Source: Deltaproteobacteria bacterium
Lineage (GTDB): Bacteria > Myxococcota_A > Polyangia > JAAYKL01
Direction of reading: 5' to 3'
DNA length: 64,000 nucleotides
Assembly (NCBI GenBank): GCA_016936575.1
Contig: JAFGXQ010000172.1
Coordinates: 1-64,000 of the forward strand
The first letter of the stretch is position 1. Each line of letters starts with the position of its first letter. Under the pieces are notes generated by a model. That model had not been told where the DNA came from. It was given only the letters and a program-made list of their open reading frames with translations, and made no database searches. Positions 33,882-44,079 of this stretch are shown piece after piece. The position numbers were made by a program, and so were the translations under genes.

Positions 33882-34643
33882 CTATTTTTCAAGAATCTGA
33901 ACAGCCACAGATGTGATGTTGTCTTTGCCGCCCCGATCATTGGCCAACGAAATCATTTTACCGCAGACCTCGTCAAACGCTCCGGAAAATATTTCTGCGA
34001 TTTCGTCTCTTTGCAGGTACCCGTGCAGCCCGTCTGAGCACAACAGAAACTGATCGTTCACACATACCGACAAGATCTGCGTATCGACGTCCACATAGTC
34101 TTTGCTACCGACAGCCCGGGTAATGATATTTTTATATGGGGCATTCTCGGCCTGCTCCCGTGTAATCACCCCTTCTCGAATCTGCCAGTTCACCAAAGTA
34201 TGATCTTCGGTCAGTTGAAGACTCTCTCCATCGCGAATGCAATAGATACGGCTGTCTCCGACCTGCGCGGTAATCGCGAACGCACCGGCAATCAACATCG
34301 CGGACACGGTTGTTCCCATTCCCTGATGCGCCGGACTCTGTTCGGCCATTCCGTACACCATATACGTGGCGGATTGCACAGAACTCTCAAGCAACCGACA
34401 AATGGCCCGGGAAGAATCCTGACTGATCGGCTTACTTGCAAAGTCCTCGATAACGCCACGATTTCTCACAATCATGTCGTGAACGGCGTCAACTGTCTCC
34501 TGAGATGCAATCTCCCCGCCTGCGTGACCGCCCATGCCGTCTGCCACAATGAAAAAACCAACATCTTCATCAATCAAAAAAGCATCTTGATTTACTTTAC
34601 GACGCATCCCAACATGTGTATCGCCGCAGGCACGTAATCGCAT
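33882..34643 (-). CDS. PP2C-family Ser/Thr protein phosphatase
   Basis: A 253-residue metal-dependent phosphatase, Stp1/PrpC type. RRKVNQDAF (Asp20) and VADGMGGHAGGE (Asp35) bind the metal pair; GDSRIYCIRDG, LCSDGLHGYL and GGKDNITSVAV give the other metal Asp residues. The length is typical of bacterial PP2C. No Hanks-type kinase is next to it, so the target is unknown. It converges with the receiver/GGDEF gene 68 bases away. Confidence 0.92.
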   Translation of the reverse strand: MRLRACGDTHVGMRRKVNQDAFLIDEDVGFFIVADGMGGHAGGEIASQETVDAVHDMIVRNRGVIEDFASKPISQDSSRAICRLLESSVQSATYMVYGMAEQSPAHQGMGTTVSAMLIAGAFAITAQVGDSRIYCIRDGESLQLTEDHTLVNWQIREGVITREQAENAPYKNIITRAVGSKDYVDVDTQILSVCVNDQFLLCSDGLHGYLQRDEIAEIFSGAFDEVCGKMISLANDRGGKDNITSVAVQILEK

Positions 34644-34809
34644 ATTATCTATTCACCCTTTTTTTTAAAAACACCACAGCCTGGTTCACACATCTTACAG
34701 TACTATTCAACATGGCCGTTTAATGTATTCATTATTTAAATAATAATACGTTCGGTTGGATATTCACTCAAGTGTTTTGGAAGGATTTTGAAACAAATAT
34801 AATAGAAAA

Positions 34810-35226
34810 TTACAAAATCGAAAACTGATCGAAGTAAAAATTAATTTCGCGTGCAGCGGATTCCGGGGAATCCGACCCATGTACCGCATTCTCGGTCATA
34901 CTTGCCGCAAATAATTTTCGAATGGTTCCTTCATCTGCGTTTTCAGGATTGGTCGCTCCCATCACCTTACGGCAACGAGCGATCGCATCATCGCCTTCAA
35001 GCACCATGGCAACCACATTTCCCGAAGTCATAAACGCTTTCAATCCATCAAAAAACGGTTTTTCCACATGCTCTGCATAAAAGGCTTCAACTTTTTCGGC
35101 GGTCAATTTCGCCATTTTCAGCCCTACCACTTTCAGTCCGGCTTCTTCCAACATTTTAATAATCGCGCCGATATTGTTATCTTTCACGGCATTCGGCTTC
35201 ACAACACATAATGTACGTTCGGTCAC
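34810..35226 (-). CDS. ndk: Nucleoside diphosphate kinase
   Basis: A 138-residue enzyme that moves the gamma-phosphate among nucleoside triphosphates. [12 protein letters not shown] begins the fold; the phospho-His is about residue 116 in [12 protein letters not shown]. The expected GTIRADF-like block reads GTIRKLFA, a small deviation. The GTG start is preceded by GAGGAGAG. It stands apart, with 166 bases to the phosphatase gene. Confidence 0.95.
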   Translation of the reverse strand: MTERTLCVVKPNAVKDNNIGAIIKMLEEAGLKVVGLKMAKLTAEKVEAFYAEHVEKPFFDGLKAFMTSGNVVAMVLEGDDAIARCRKVMGATNPENADEGTIRKLFAASMTENAVHGSDSPESAAREINFYFDQFSIL

Positions 35227-35258
35227 TTTACACTCTCCTCGCAGGTTGATTGTGGTTA

Positions 35259-35774
35259 TCAGTCGTATTTTTGGTCTGCATTCAAATCATCTTCGGTGAT
35301 TCGTAAATCCTCTTCAGTCGCATCTTCATCGACAGCTTTGCCGTCATCCGGTTTCGCATCTTTCTCGGTTCCGGCATCTTCCGTCGGCGGCCCCACGTAT
35401 TTGGGTGCAGGCGCCATACCGTATTCGTTTTTCAATTTTTTTTCCAGCTTGTTAAACAGTAAGCTTTCCATATACTTGGGCTGTCCGTGCAGGTTCACCT
35501 GAACGCGGACCACCTCATGGTTGTTCACAACCCGTTTCAAAACTTCGAAAGAACCATTATACGTAGCGCCATTTTCAGCGTACTCAAACAGCAAATAGCC
35601 TGTTTCTTTATCCTTCTCGAGAATTTTATAGCCTGAATCCACCCGCAGAAACCGCACCGCGCAACGCCATACGGTATCTTCGCTATAGGTCAGTTCTTTT
35701 GAGATGGCGGCCTGCGACATGCTGCCGAATCCCATTACCATCGCCACACAAAGTAAAAATATCCCGTTTTTCAT
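35259..35774 (-). CDS. Exported protein of unknown function
   Basis: A 171-residue secreted protein. The start is ATG 35774, six bases after AGGAGGCAGG; a signal peptide covers about residues 1-22 (ending near MSQAAIS). The body ([33 protein letters not shown]) suggests a small alpha-beta fold, followed by a low-complexity acidic tail ([20 protein letters not shown]). No family recognised. It lies 33 bases upstream of ndk on the same strand and may be co-transcribed. Confidence 0.75.
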   Translation of the reverse strand: MKNGIFLLCVAMVMGFGSMSQAAISKELTYSEDTVWRCAVRFLRVDSGYKILEKDKETGYLLFEYAENGATYNGSFEVLKRVVNNHEVVRVQVNLHGQPKYMESLLFNKLEKKLKNEYGMAPAPKYVGPPTEDAGTEKDAKPDDGKAVDEDATEEDLRITEDDLNADQKYD

Positions 35775-35879
35775 ATCCTGCCTCCTGTAAGTTTTTATAC
35801 TACAGATGGTTACACAAACCAATTTTTCTCTCATTTCTCTTCTGAAATGGACAAAAAACAAAACAGTTTACTGATGTAG

Positions 35880-36692
35880 TTACCCGCCGGTAACCACGCC
35901 GGTCTGAGAGACCCGAAAGGTAAAAGCCTTTTTCCCGGATTCAAGCGTCACAAGAATGGTGTCTTCATCCTCCCGCTCAAACGACAACGTGGCCGACTTA
36001 TCGTACGGTGTATCCAGCCGATAGGTTCCCGCCTGCGGGACCGCATCCACCCACCGCGCTTCCACACCGTCAATATCCAGAAACCATTCTCCCGCTTCCC
36101 CTTCCCATTCGCGCTCACCGTTAATCACAATACCCTCCGCCCATTCGCCGTTCAGCGGTTGTTGCACACGATCGCCGCTGCCGACCCCTTCACGACCGTC
36201 ACTCAACCGCATCCACTGTAATTCATGAACCACGTGACGCTCGGTAAACCCCTGTGACCATGTCACCTCGGCGGTTCCCGATACGGACATCGCTCCGTTT
36301 CGCAGGTTGTCCCAGGTATGCTGCACAACGACACCAGCGGCATCTGTCGACGACACAGTAACAACATGGCGCCCTTGCCACAGCTGTCCGTTATATACGC
36401 AAGTGCCGCCCACCGCGCCGTATTCCACCGAAATCTGCGCTCCGGAAACCGTAACCTCCGCACAGGGCAACTGAGATGCATAGAAGGCTGCCAATTCCTC
36501 CGCCGCCGCGTCCGCCGCCTGTCCCAATGTAAAATTGGTGCTGATTTCAACGGTTCCCCCCACAAGTGTGGCCGCCTGGCTCGCCAGCGCCATCTCTTCC
36601 ACCGCCACCGCAGCTTCTTCGCGAGTGAGCGCGTCGCATCCCAATAGTCCCCAAACGCATGCCAGCCACACCATGATATTCGCTATTTTCAT
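35880..36692 (-). CDS. Predicted lipoprotein
   Basis: A 270-residue lipoprotein with lipobox WGLLGCDAL (Cys about 19), started at ATG 36692 behind AAGGAGCG. The mature protein is rich in beta strands (VEISTNFTLG, VTVSGAQISVEYG, GRHVVTVSSTDAAG) and in Trp and Glu (GEREWEGEAGEWFLDIDG), like an outer-membrane-anchored beta barrel or sandwich. Not recognised. It follows another lipoprotein gene by 30 bases at the end of the pilus operon, and may be part of it. Confidence 0.75.
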   Translation of the reverse strand: MKIANIMVWLACVWGLLGCDALTREEAAVAVEEMALASQAATLVGGTVEISTNFTLGQAADAAAEELAAFYASQLPCAEVTVSGAQISVEYGAVGGTCVYNGQLWQGRHVVTVSSTDAAGVVVQHTWDNLRNGAMSVSGTAEVTWSQGFTERHVVHELQWMRLSDGREGVGSGDRVQQPLNGEWAEGIVINGEREWEGEAGEWFLDIDGVEARWVDAVPQAGTYRLDTPYDKSATLSFEREDEDTILVTLESGKKAFTFRVSQTGVVTGG

Positions 36693-36722
36693 AACCGCTC
36701 CTTGACTACTGCCGGTCAATTC

Positions 36723-37439
36723 CTACATATCCGTGAAAAACGGACTCTGATAATCCTCTTCCGTCAGCGGCTTACCCTCGGCCAATTTCTCAAAAGTGCG
36801 AAATGTCGCCTGCTCCCGCTGACGCTTGGTATGATACTTGACTTTCGGAGTCTCATCGTTTTTCTTTTTTTCCCCTCGCAGATTCTGAAGAGTACTTCCT
36901 GCACCGGTAGCGACGGCCGCCTCAGAAACCCTCTCACCGGGAACGGCCTCCCAAATATCAACACTCGCACCGCCCAGACTGCCTTCAAAAATCTTGATAT
37001 TATATTTCTTTCGACTGGAATCCAGTTGCGCCAAATCCGCCTGGGACGATTTGGGAATGGCATTATTGATCATGTACCCCGTTGAGAACCGCGTCGGTGA
37101 AATCTGAATCTCCCCGGCCAATTGCTCGACCAGATATCTTTTCACCGACTCAATCGAATGGGTGCCTTCAAAACGCTTCACCTTTTCGCTTGCCTGAATC
37201 GGCATCATTCCTCGTGGAAGACGAATACCGAACACCATGTGTGTTCCATGAGCAAGCACCGGCACATCTGAAACAACCTTCGGCGATGCGGATGGCTCCT
37301 GTGCCGCTGAAACATCAACGGCGGGTTCCTCTGAGGCGGTATCTCCGGAACCGGGCGACGGAGCAGCCGGTTTATCGTTGTGACAGGAAACACAGCAGAA
37401 CAGAACCACTGCTATTATTCCGAATACCCACCGCCACAT
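36723..37439 (-). CDS. Predicted lipoprotein downstream of PilY1
   Basis: A 238-residue lipoprotein with signal LFCCVSC (Cys about 19). A Pro/Ala/Ser linker follows, then a small domain: LAHGTHMVFGIRLPRGMMPI and ESVKRYLVEQLAGEIQISPT. The C-terminus is basic and Gln-rich (TKRQREQATFRTFEKLA). The start ATG 37439 is two bases from the end of the PilY1 gene, so the gene belongs to the pilus operon. No family recognised; a role in pilus tip or outer-membrane passage is only a guess from position. Confidence 0.7.
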   Translation of the reverse strand: MWRWVFGIIAVVLFCCVSCHNDKPAAPSPGSGDTASEEPAVDVSAAQEPSASPKVVSDVPVLAHGTHMVFGIRLPRGMMPIQASEKVKRFEGTHSIESVKRYLVEQLAGEIQISPTRFSTGYMINNAIPKSSQADLAQLDSSRKKYNIKIFEGSLGGASVDIWEAVPGERVSEAAVATGAGSTLQNLRGEKKKNDETPKVKYHTKRQREQATFRTFEKLAEGKPLTEEDYQSPFFTDM

Positions 37440-37440
37440 T

Positions 37441-40400
37441 TTACAACGTCCCTCCACCCATCACAATAGACCAGGAATCAATTCCTACCCGAGTGAATCC
37501 ACCCTGGGGCACAGGCAAATCAATAGATTCCGTAATAATGGCGGGAGGCGCCGGTGTTCCCGACGGAGGCGGCGGATCCATCGCGGTATCGCTGGCCTTC
37601 TGAACCATCAGCGCAAAACCTTCAACACCTCCGCAGGAGGGCTTGCGAACAATGCGCAATCCGGTCAACACATCACCCGGGTATGCAATGTAGGCAACTT
37701 TGGTTCCGCTGGAACTCACCATCTGGTCGTAATTGCGAACATCGGCATCATCGGTCAGCTCATTGAACCGTACTCCCCAGATTTTCGACCCGCCGTCACT
37801 GCACGCGTCTTTGGTGGCAGAACTACTGAGCGGCGTAAAAGTTGTAAAATAAGCTGTTTCCCTGAACACGTGAATGCGTCCGAGCATTTTTTCCCCCAAC
37901 CCGAAAAATTCGAAACCGCCCAGAGCGCTCTGCCCTTTGGCAGCTTCGGTCACGGTTGAATCAGACAACATAGCGTCTTCAATGATTTTCAGCCCCGATG
38001 CGCCGTCAATGGTCAACGGCCGGGTATCGCGGTTTTCACCCAGCCACCAGTTTACTGTCGGACGCGCCCGGGTCATGGCCGATGAGGTCACATCATCAGA
38101 AGTATCACCAGTGGTTCCCTGATCATCCACGTTCACCGCAATGGTCGGCGTGACCGTAATTGAAAATATGCGATGATGATCGAGGTTTTCCATTCCATCA
38201 ATTTGCCCGGTGCCGAATAGAAGCACATAATTGCGTTCTTCATCCTGCACGATGGTCGGCGGAGCCAACATGGGAATCCGGGGGAATGGGTAATCCGGTG
38301 ACTTGCACGATGCACCGAAACACTGATCCACCGCAAATTCCGACGCATTATTTCTTGAGGCGAATGCGCCCTGCTTCCATGTTTCGGTGCACTCCAGCGT
38401 CACGTCGGGAATCTTGGTATCACAACACGCGGTCGTACCGATGTAGTTTGAATCGCTACTCAGGCAATCCTTGTATGGATAATGCTCTGCGAGCAGGGTA
38501 TCGAAAAACACTTCAAGCTTCCATGCGGACGGGTCTTCACTACTCATATCGATGCGCCAGATGCGACCGCGATCATCACCGATATACGCCTCATCATTCA
38601 CTTTGCCGGTGATAATGCCATTGGGCACGATGGGTTGCCCCACCAGTTGCGCGGTACGCGCCTTGGCTTCCCGCGCATCGGCATTCGCCCCTTTGAACAA
38701 CGGCGAATCCAACAACCCGTACGGGTCATTCACGTCTGATTCAATTCCCGGAGAAAGGTATCGAATCAGCTTTCCGTCAGCCAGACGTACAATGTACACC
38801 CCGGTGGAAATATCCATCCCGCCGCTCTCGTTGGTCTTATACCCGCCGGGGAGTATCGCCACCGCCACCTGATGTGGAATATCACTGCTGACCGACGTAT
38901 CGGGCGGCAACCCGTTTAGATACACATACGAGAACGCGGGACGTGTCAACCCCATTCCCATGGCCGAAAACGCAGCTCGAACCGCGGTTCGGCTGTCCTT
39001 CAATGCCTCGGCCTCATCATATTCGGCGGTTCCCTCGGTCAATCCGCTTAAATCTTCATTGGCGTCCGGCTCCAGCGGCGCATTCATGCCGAAGTTGCCG
39101 GGGGACAGCTCCCAACGGAATACCGGTTCGTGTTGGGGTCCTTTGGTCACATCCAATGCATAGTAGCCGTAGCCGCCTTTACCCAATGCGCCCACCACCA
39201 TCGACCGCCAATATTTTTCCTCGCCGTCTTTATTGCTTTTATACAGCAGTATGTCCCCCGCCAGCGGCGGTGCGTCCACACCGAACAGATGCTGATGTCC
39301 GCCGTCTTCAATGGTTACCGCGTCGTAGCTTTCCACATACGACACCTCGGCGCCGGACGTATCTGCCGAATACTTGCGCTGTATCTGAATCGGAAACTGG
39401 GTACCGATGGTGGTCAGCAGCGGACTGGGGACATATCCCCACCCTTCCACCGGCAAATCTTCATATCCGGCCATTTCAGACATCACATTGAATGAGTGCA
39501 GAATGCCGTCATTACTTCCTACGAACAGCAGCGGCTTCCGGTCATACATATATTTCGGCGCGGGGGTATCCTTTGTGAGCGACACCACCTGATCTGTCCA
39601 TCCCTGAGATTCTCGAAACTCCTTGTATGAATCAATGGGAACGCGTTCCGCCGGCGGAGACAACACATGCGGCGTGGAATTGTAAATGTCACCAAGGGGG
39701 GTCTCGAATCGGTCATCCGCCGAATTGGTTCCGATGAGGTGCCGGGTGACCTCCGTTACGTAATCGGTCTCCAGACAATCGCCATCCTCTGTAACGTTCA
39801 GATCGCAATCGGTCAGGTTGGCGGGGGCAAATTCCACCAGGCGTTCATACAGCCCCTCCTGATAATCCACATTTGTCGTATACTGAAAATCAGTGAACGT
39901 TTTCGCCGGATCCAACACATAAACACGTCTTCCCGCAGCGGTCGACACCTGTGCAGCCAGTTCTTCATGATACGCCAGGTATCCGTCATCATTGTACCCG
40001 CCGGAGGTATCGTCGGTATCACCCGCCCCCGAGTCATCAAATGTGCATTCCTGTCCGAGGCGATACAGATACCCCTGCCATGGGCCGCCGTCTGCAGAGG
40101 TGCGATAGCCGCTATTGAAGATGAACTGTGCTACAGAATCCGTGGTTGTCACAGTTGTCGCATTCGTTTCGGGGTTTCTGGCGGTCACCAATTCGGTGCG
40201 CGCAGATACCGTCTCGGGCGAAATGGCCTGCAATGCGTACTCCATAACCTTGGCCAAATCTTCCCGGCTCTCCACAAATACCGCACCATGTTCGGTGCCG
40301 TCCGGGTCACCGAACTCACCACCGCAATTGTTGTCATCATCGCTGCACCACAGATACGTCCCACTCTCTTCGATACGCCAGGGGGGCTGAATGAATTTTC

Positions 40401-42108
40401 CTCCCGACGAATCGGCAGGGTAAAAAGAAGAATCCTCCGGCCATCCCTCCAACGCCAGCATGTTCAAATATTGACGAGGTGTTACCCAAACTTGATGATC
40501 ATACGCATTTGAATCTTCAGCGGTTGCATTGCAGTCTGACTGACCAAGTTCTTTCAGAGTGATACAGTCGTCCGCCGGCGGTTCGCAGTGACCGCCGCCG
40601 CCGAATTCCGTAACCCAAGTGGGCGCGCCGTCACAACGATCGGGAGACGTTTCGGGGTCTTTGTCTTTCATGTTCAACCCGATTACCACCAGGTACATGG
40701 GTTCTACCGAGCTGATATCAATGCTCGACCCGACCAACCGTTTCACCACTTCGTGCAGCTGGCTCACTTCAGTGGTGGTTGAATTGAACGGACAATTGTA
40801 TTTGTAGTTGCTTTTCAGCGCCGTCCACGGTTCCGGCGGACTTCCGGGTTGACTGTCTTTTCCCGCCTTGTCGCAATAAGCCTGCGGAAATTCCAGGGCA
40901 TCGGTCTGAATACCATCAGTGATAAAAAAGACCAGCTTGGGCCGACAGTTGAAAAACATATCCGTCCCACCGTTATACATGGGCCGGGTGGAAAAGTTAT
41001 TGTACAGATATTCGCCTGCGTCATCGAACATGGCCGCATCGAACGAACAGTGATTGGGCTCCACCGCATTCAACACCGCCCGAAAATCCTGATTCGCCGA
41101 CTCAAAATCGTCGGCGATGGGTACCAGCCGCCCGATGGCGGACGGATTCGTGTTGCGCACCCCTGCGTTCCAGTACCGCGAGGGGGAGGTATCTGGAATG
41201 GTCGCCGAATAGCCGGCTGTTCCAGGAACCCGCTGCTCGTAGGCGGTGATAAACCAGGGAATATCGCGGCCGTAGTCCCATCCGGCGCGGTGTTCATATG
41301 TGAGGTTAAACGTATCCCCGTCCAAATCCGCTTCAGACTCGGTCGGCGACGGCAGATTGTCAAAGGTCATCAGACTGAATCGCCCCAGTGTTCGGTACCG
41401 CTCCAGCAGTCCGTTGGTTTCCCGGTCCATAGCCAGAGGGTGATAATCCAGACAAATTTTGCGACCGTTCGTCAACTCATACACATCATCTGCCAAACAC
41501 CAATAGTCTTTGCCCCGGTTCGGCGCCTCAATGACCTCTCCCACCGCGGTGGTGGGCAAATCGCCGATACATTGGTCATATGTGGTGTTCCACATCCCCC
41601 GGCCTTTTCCATCCACATCGCGGGGATCGTAACAGTTCACCAACCGGAAGTGCGGTTCGCGGCTGAACTGCCAGTATTCGGTAGTCATGTCTGACACTTC
41701 GTCCAGATAGCCGTTTTCATCCGTTGCGGCGCTCACACTAAGCCCGGAAAGAGTGTCCAGATCAACTAACGGCCGAACCACCGCTTCTTCATAAAAGCAA
41801 TGTTGAAAACTCTGGGGCACTTCACCCAGCAACGATTCCAGCACCATCTGCCATGCGGTGGTTTCAGAAGTGGGCAACGCCGTGCCGTTCATCGCTTCGC
41901 ACAACGTCTGGCTCATGTTGGTGCGTTCATCCGATTCCGGATTGGAAGAATTGTCCACAATTTTGGTCCAATTCATTCCCCGCCCGGTGTCGAGTAAGAT
42001 GACCACATTGGGATTGATTCGCTGCCCCGGCAGTTGCGCGGAAGCGGAAACTGACAATGCCAGTATCAACGAAACGACAAAAAACGATAGTCCATTCATA
42101 CGGTTCAT
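37441..42108 (-). CDS. pilY1: PilY1-type pilus tip adhesin/assembly protein
   Basis: A 1,555-residue secreted protein, larger than the approximately 1,160 of Pseudomonas PilY1. Signal peptide residues 1-24. The N-terminal half holds a von Willebrand A-like domain (NVVILLDTGRGMNW, and FFITDG near 393), but its metal site reads Asp40-Thr-Gly-Arg-Gly, not DxSxS. The C-terminal half has the PilC/PilY1 beta-propeller (FVGSNDGILHSFNV near 855; about residues 820-1480) with a calcium-loop-like DANEDLSG near 1012-1020. PilY1 sits at the pilus tip, primes assembly and regulates retraction. GGGAG precedes the ATG. The minor pilin genes are just upstream. Confidence 0.92.
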   Translation of the reverse strand: MNRMNGLSFFVVSLILALSVSASAQLPGQRINPNVVILLDTGRGMNWTKIVDNSSNPESDERTNMSQTLCEAMNGTALPTSETTAWQMVLESLLGEVPQSFQHCFYEEAVVRPLVDLDTLSGLSVSAATDENGYLDEVSDMTTEYWQFSREPHFRLVNCYDPRDVDGKGRGMWNTTYDQCIGDLPTTAVGEVIEAPNRGKDYWCLADDVYELTNGRKICLDYHPLAMDRETNGLLERYRTLGRFSLMTFDNLPSPTESEADLDGDTFNLTYEHRAGWDYGRDIPWFITAYEQRVPGTAGYSATIPDTSPSRYWNAGVRNTNPSAIGRLVPIADDFESANQDFRAVLNAVEPNHCSFDAAMFDDAGEYLYNNFSTRPMYNGGTDMFFNCRPKLVFFITDGIQTDALEFPQAYCDKAGKDSQPGSPPEPWTALKSNYKYNCPFNSTTTEVSQLHEVVKRLVGSSIDISSVEPMYLVVIGLNMKDKDPETSPDRCDGAPTWVTEFGGGGHCEPPADDCITLKELGQSDCNATAEDSNAYDHQVWVTPRQYLNMLALEGWPEDSSFYPADSSGGKFIQPPWRIEESGTYLWCSDDDNNCGGEFGDPDGTEHGAVFVESREDLAKVMEYALQAISPETVSARTELVTARNPETNATTVTTTDSVAQFIFNSGYRTSADGGPWQGYLYRLGQECTFDDSGAGDTDDTSGGYNDDGYLAYHEELAAQVSTAAGRRVYVLDPAKTFTDFQYTTNVDYQEGLYERLVEFAPANLTDCDLNVTEDGDCLETDYVTEVTRHLIGTNSADDRFETPLGDIYNSTPHVLSPPAERVPIDSYKEFRESQGWTDQVVSLTKDTPAPKYMYDRKPLLFVGSNDGILHSFNVMSEMAGYEDLPVEGWGYVPSPLLTTIGTQFPIQIQRKYSADTSGAEVSYVESYDAVTIEDGGHQHLFGVDAPPLAGDILLYKSNKDGEEKYWRSMVVGALGKGGYGYYALDVTKGPQHEPVFRWELSPGNFGMNAPLEPDANEDLSGLTEGTAEYDEAEALKDSRTAVRAAFSAMGMGLTRPAFSYVYLNGLPPDTSVSSDIPHQVAVAILPGGYKTNESGGMDISTGVYIVRLADGKLIRYLSPGIESDVNDPYGLLDSPLFKGANADAREAKARTAQLVGQPIVPNGIITGKVNDEAYIGDDRGRIWRIDMSSEDPSAWKLEVFFDTLLAEHYPYKDCLSSDSNYIGTTACCDTKIPDVTLECTETWKQGAFASRNNASEFAVDQCFGASCKSPDYPFPRIPMLAPPTIVQDEERNYVLLFGTGQIDGMENLDHHRIFSITVTPTIAVNVDDQGTTGDTSDDVTSSAMTRARPTVNWWLGENRDTRPLTIDGASGLKIIEDAMLSDSTVTEAAKGQSALGGFEFFGLGEKMLGRIHVFRETAYFTTFTPLSSSATKDACSDGGSKIWGVRFNELTDDADVRNYDQMVSSSGTKVAYIAYPGDVLTGLRIVRKPSCGGVEGFALMVQKASDTAMDPPPPSGTPAPPAIITESIDLPVPQGGFTRVGIDSWSIVMGGGTL

Positions 42109-42123
42109 GACTTACTCCCTCGC

Positions 42124-42777
42124 TTAATTTCCATATGCGCCGATGGGGCCGATGGTCACCCGCCCTGCCCCCTGCGCCCGGGCATTGACTACAAATCGCC
42201 TGTCCCAGAAAGACGGCGCCGTACCGAACTGGGCATCAACGTTCACACCGAATACATACCAACCGTAATTCTGTTCATCAAAACAGGAATACCCGGGCGG
42301 GCACGGCCCCACCAACGGCAGGTTATACGTGATCACCGTGCGGTAGGCGGCGTAATTGCCATCGTCCATGTTGGTTAAATCGCCGATGCATCCCACGGTA
42401 GACCAGGGTTGCCCGGTTGCGCAAGCGCTGGTACTGCCCGAACTGTAAAAGCTTCCCGAAAGCGGTATGGCGATTTCCGCGTTCCAAATGTCATTGGCCG
42501 CTCCCACATTCGCGGCAGACGGGTCTGAAAACATCACCCGATAATAGTCAGGAGCCGCGCGCAAATCCGTGATGGCCACCGCCATGCCGCTCTCCACCAG
42601 CGCCACCGCCTGGGTTGAATCGGCATAAGCGCCCGTGGCCCTGGCCTCCTGCTGGGTGTGCCGCACTGCCAACAACCCCAGTCCGCTGATCATGATGATC
42701 AGCAACAACACGATAATCAGAACAAATCCCCGTTCGCCCCGGCGCTTTTGTATTTTTTTATTCATCGATACGCTCAT
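42124..42777 (-). CDS. PilX-like minor pilin
   Basis: A 217-residue protein beginning with a long basic leader, then GFVLIIVLLLIIMISGLGLL, the hydrophobic helix of the PilX N-terminal family (prepilin cleavage after Gly of RRGERG). GGAGAG precedes ATG 42777. The helix is followed by QEARATGAYADSTQAVALVESGM, typical of PilX. The fifth-residue Glu of normal pilins is absent, as is usual for PilX-like tip pilins. It sits between PilW and PilY1 genes and probably belongs to the tip complex. Confidence 0.85.
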   Translation of the reverse strand: MSVSMNKKIQKRRGERGFVLIIVLLLIIMISGLGLLAVRHTQQEARATGAYADSTQAVALVESGMAVAITDLRAAPDYYRVMFSDPSAANVGAANDIWNAEIAIPLSGSFYSSGSTSACATGQPWSTVGCIGDLTNMDDGNYAAYRTVITYNLPLVGPCPPGYSCFDEQNYGWYVFGVNVDAQFGTAPSFWDRRFVVNARAQGAGRVTIGPIGAYGN

Positions 42778-42788
42778 ACATCTCTCCA

Positions 42789-44069
42789 TCAATACGTGAT
42801 TGCGCCCGAATATTGAAAATCCGCCATCTGACTGGCGATATTGGGAAGCTTTACCTCAACGGTATACCTGCGGACTTTGTAATTTCCGACATCTTGAGCC
42901 ACACCGCTGCCATCGACTGGAGCAGACGCCAATTCATCCTGAACCACCACGCCGGGCGAAGCACCCCGCTCCTGAGACTGATCCGTACGCTCCATTCGCA
43001 CGGCCAACGAAACGACAGCCGACCGAATGTGCTCCGGAAAAACCATTGCTCCAGTGGTCGCAATATCCGCAACGGTGGGTGAAATTAAATGAGTGCCCGT
43101 TTCAACGGTCGGAATCGCCAGCACGTTGGTCACCGGCGGAAGAGTGGTCACCGGCTGTGAATTCAATAAATCATACCTCGCCACATTGGTAGGTGACGGG
43201 TTACTGTTCGGGTTGTCAATGGGCCGAAACCACACCTGAAAATCAACCACGTTCTCGGCGATGACCACTGCGGTGGCGGCCGCATTCGCAGTGATAAACC
43301 CATCCACGGTTGAATCGGTAATCGCCCCGGCATTCTGACCATCGTAATCGATGAAGTACCGCATCAGTACATCCCGCGCCCCCGAGGAATGACCTGAAAT
43401 GGTCTCCACGCGATACAGCGCCGCCTGATTGGCCGACACCCTTACCACTCGCTCCCCGAAAGCCCCGTCAATCAGCTCTCCCTGTGCAATCGACAGCACA
43501 CAATCGGTAACGAACCCGTCGCCGTCATCATCGCTGCCCGGACTCACGCTGGAGACTTTCACTTCGTGGGTCTGACCGGTGGCGGTGACCAAATGCGCGA
43601 ACGCATAGTCGCCGCTGAATTCCTTTTCGCAGATGCCCGGCTCCATACTGGACCGAATGGTAATGTCACCGGCGAGTACATCCACCTCACCCTCATAAGT
43701 GCGATCGCCGATAAAATTCCCCACCAATACCACCGTATCCGGACCGGCATTTCCGCCGTTGAGATGCACAATCGGGTTGCGGTAGTACGCGTGATGGGTG
43801 CCGCCGCTGCCGCCGGTCGCGGTAACCATCGAATTGGGGTTCACATTTGCCCTCGGGTTCGCCGAATACGACATTCCCGTGCGCATAAAGTCAAACCGCA
43901 GCATGTCGATTCCCGCCCGTGCCCCCTGCGACGCTTCCACGATCATCTGCTCATTGGCTGCGCTCTCGGCCATTGAACGGGTGATCAACGTAAGCGATGC
44001 CGCCACAATGGTGCCGATCATCAGTGCGATGAGCATTTCAATCAAAGTAAAACCGCGTTGTTTGGTCAT
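42789..44069 (-). CDS. PilW-like minor pilin
   Basis: A 426-residue type IV pilin-like protein. MTKQRGFTLIEMLIALMIGT is a full prepilin signal: cleavage at Gly-Phe and Glu at position 5 of the mature helix. I start it at ATG 44069, six bases after AGGGGA. The large periplasmic domain is beta-rich and fits PilW. It lies between PilV- and PilX-like genes, with a ten-base gap to the former. Confidence 0.85.
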   Translation of the reverse strand: MTKQRGFTLIEMLIALMIGTIVAASLTLITRSMAESAANEQMIVEASQGARAGIDMLRFDFMRTGMSYSANPRANVNPNSMVTATGGSGGTHHAYYRNPIVHLNGGNAGPDTVVLVGNFIGDRTYEGEVDVLAGDITIRSSMEPGICEKEFSGDYAFAHLVTATGQTHEVKVSSVSPGSDDDGDGFVTDCVLSIAQGELIDGAFGERVVRVSANQAALYRVETISGHSSGARDVLMRYFIDYDGQNAGAITDSTVDGFITANAAATAVVIAENVVDFQVWFRPIDNPNSNPSPTNVARYDLLNSQPVTTLPPVTNVLAIPTVETGTHLISPTVADIATTGAMVFPEHIRSAVVSLAVRMERTDQSQERGASPGVVVQDELASAPVDGSGVAQDVGNYKVRRYTVEVKLPNIASQMADFQYSGAITY

Positions 44070-44079
44070 CGGCATTCCC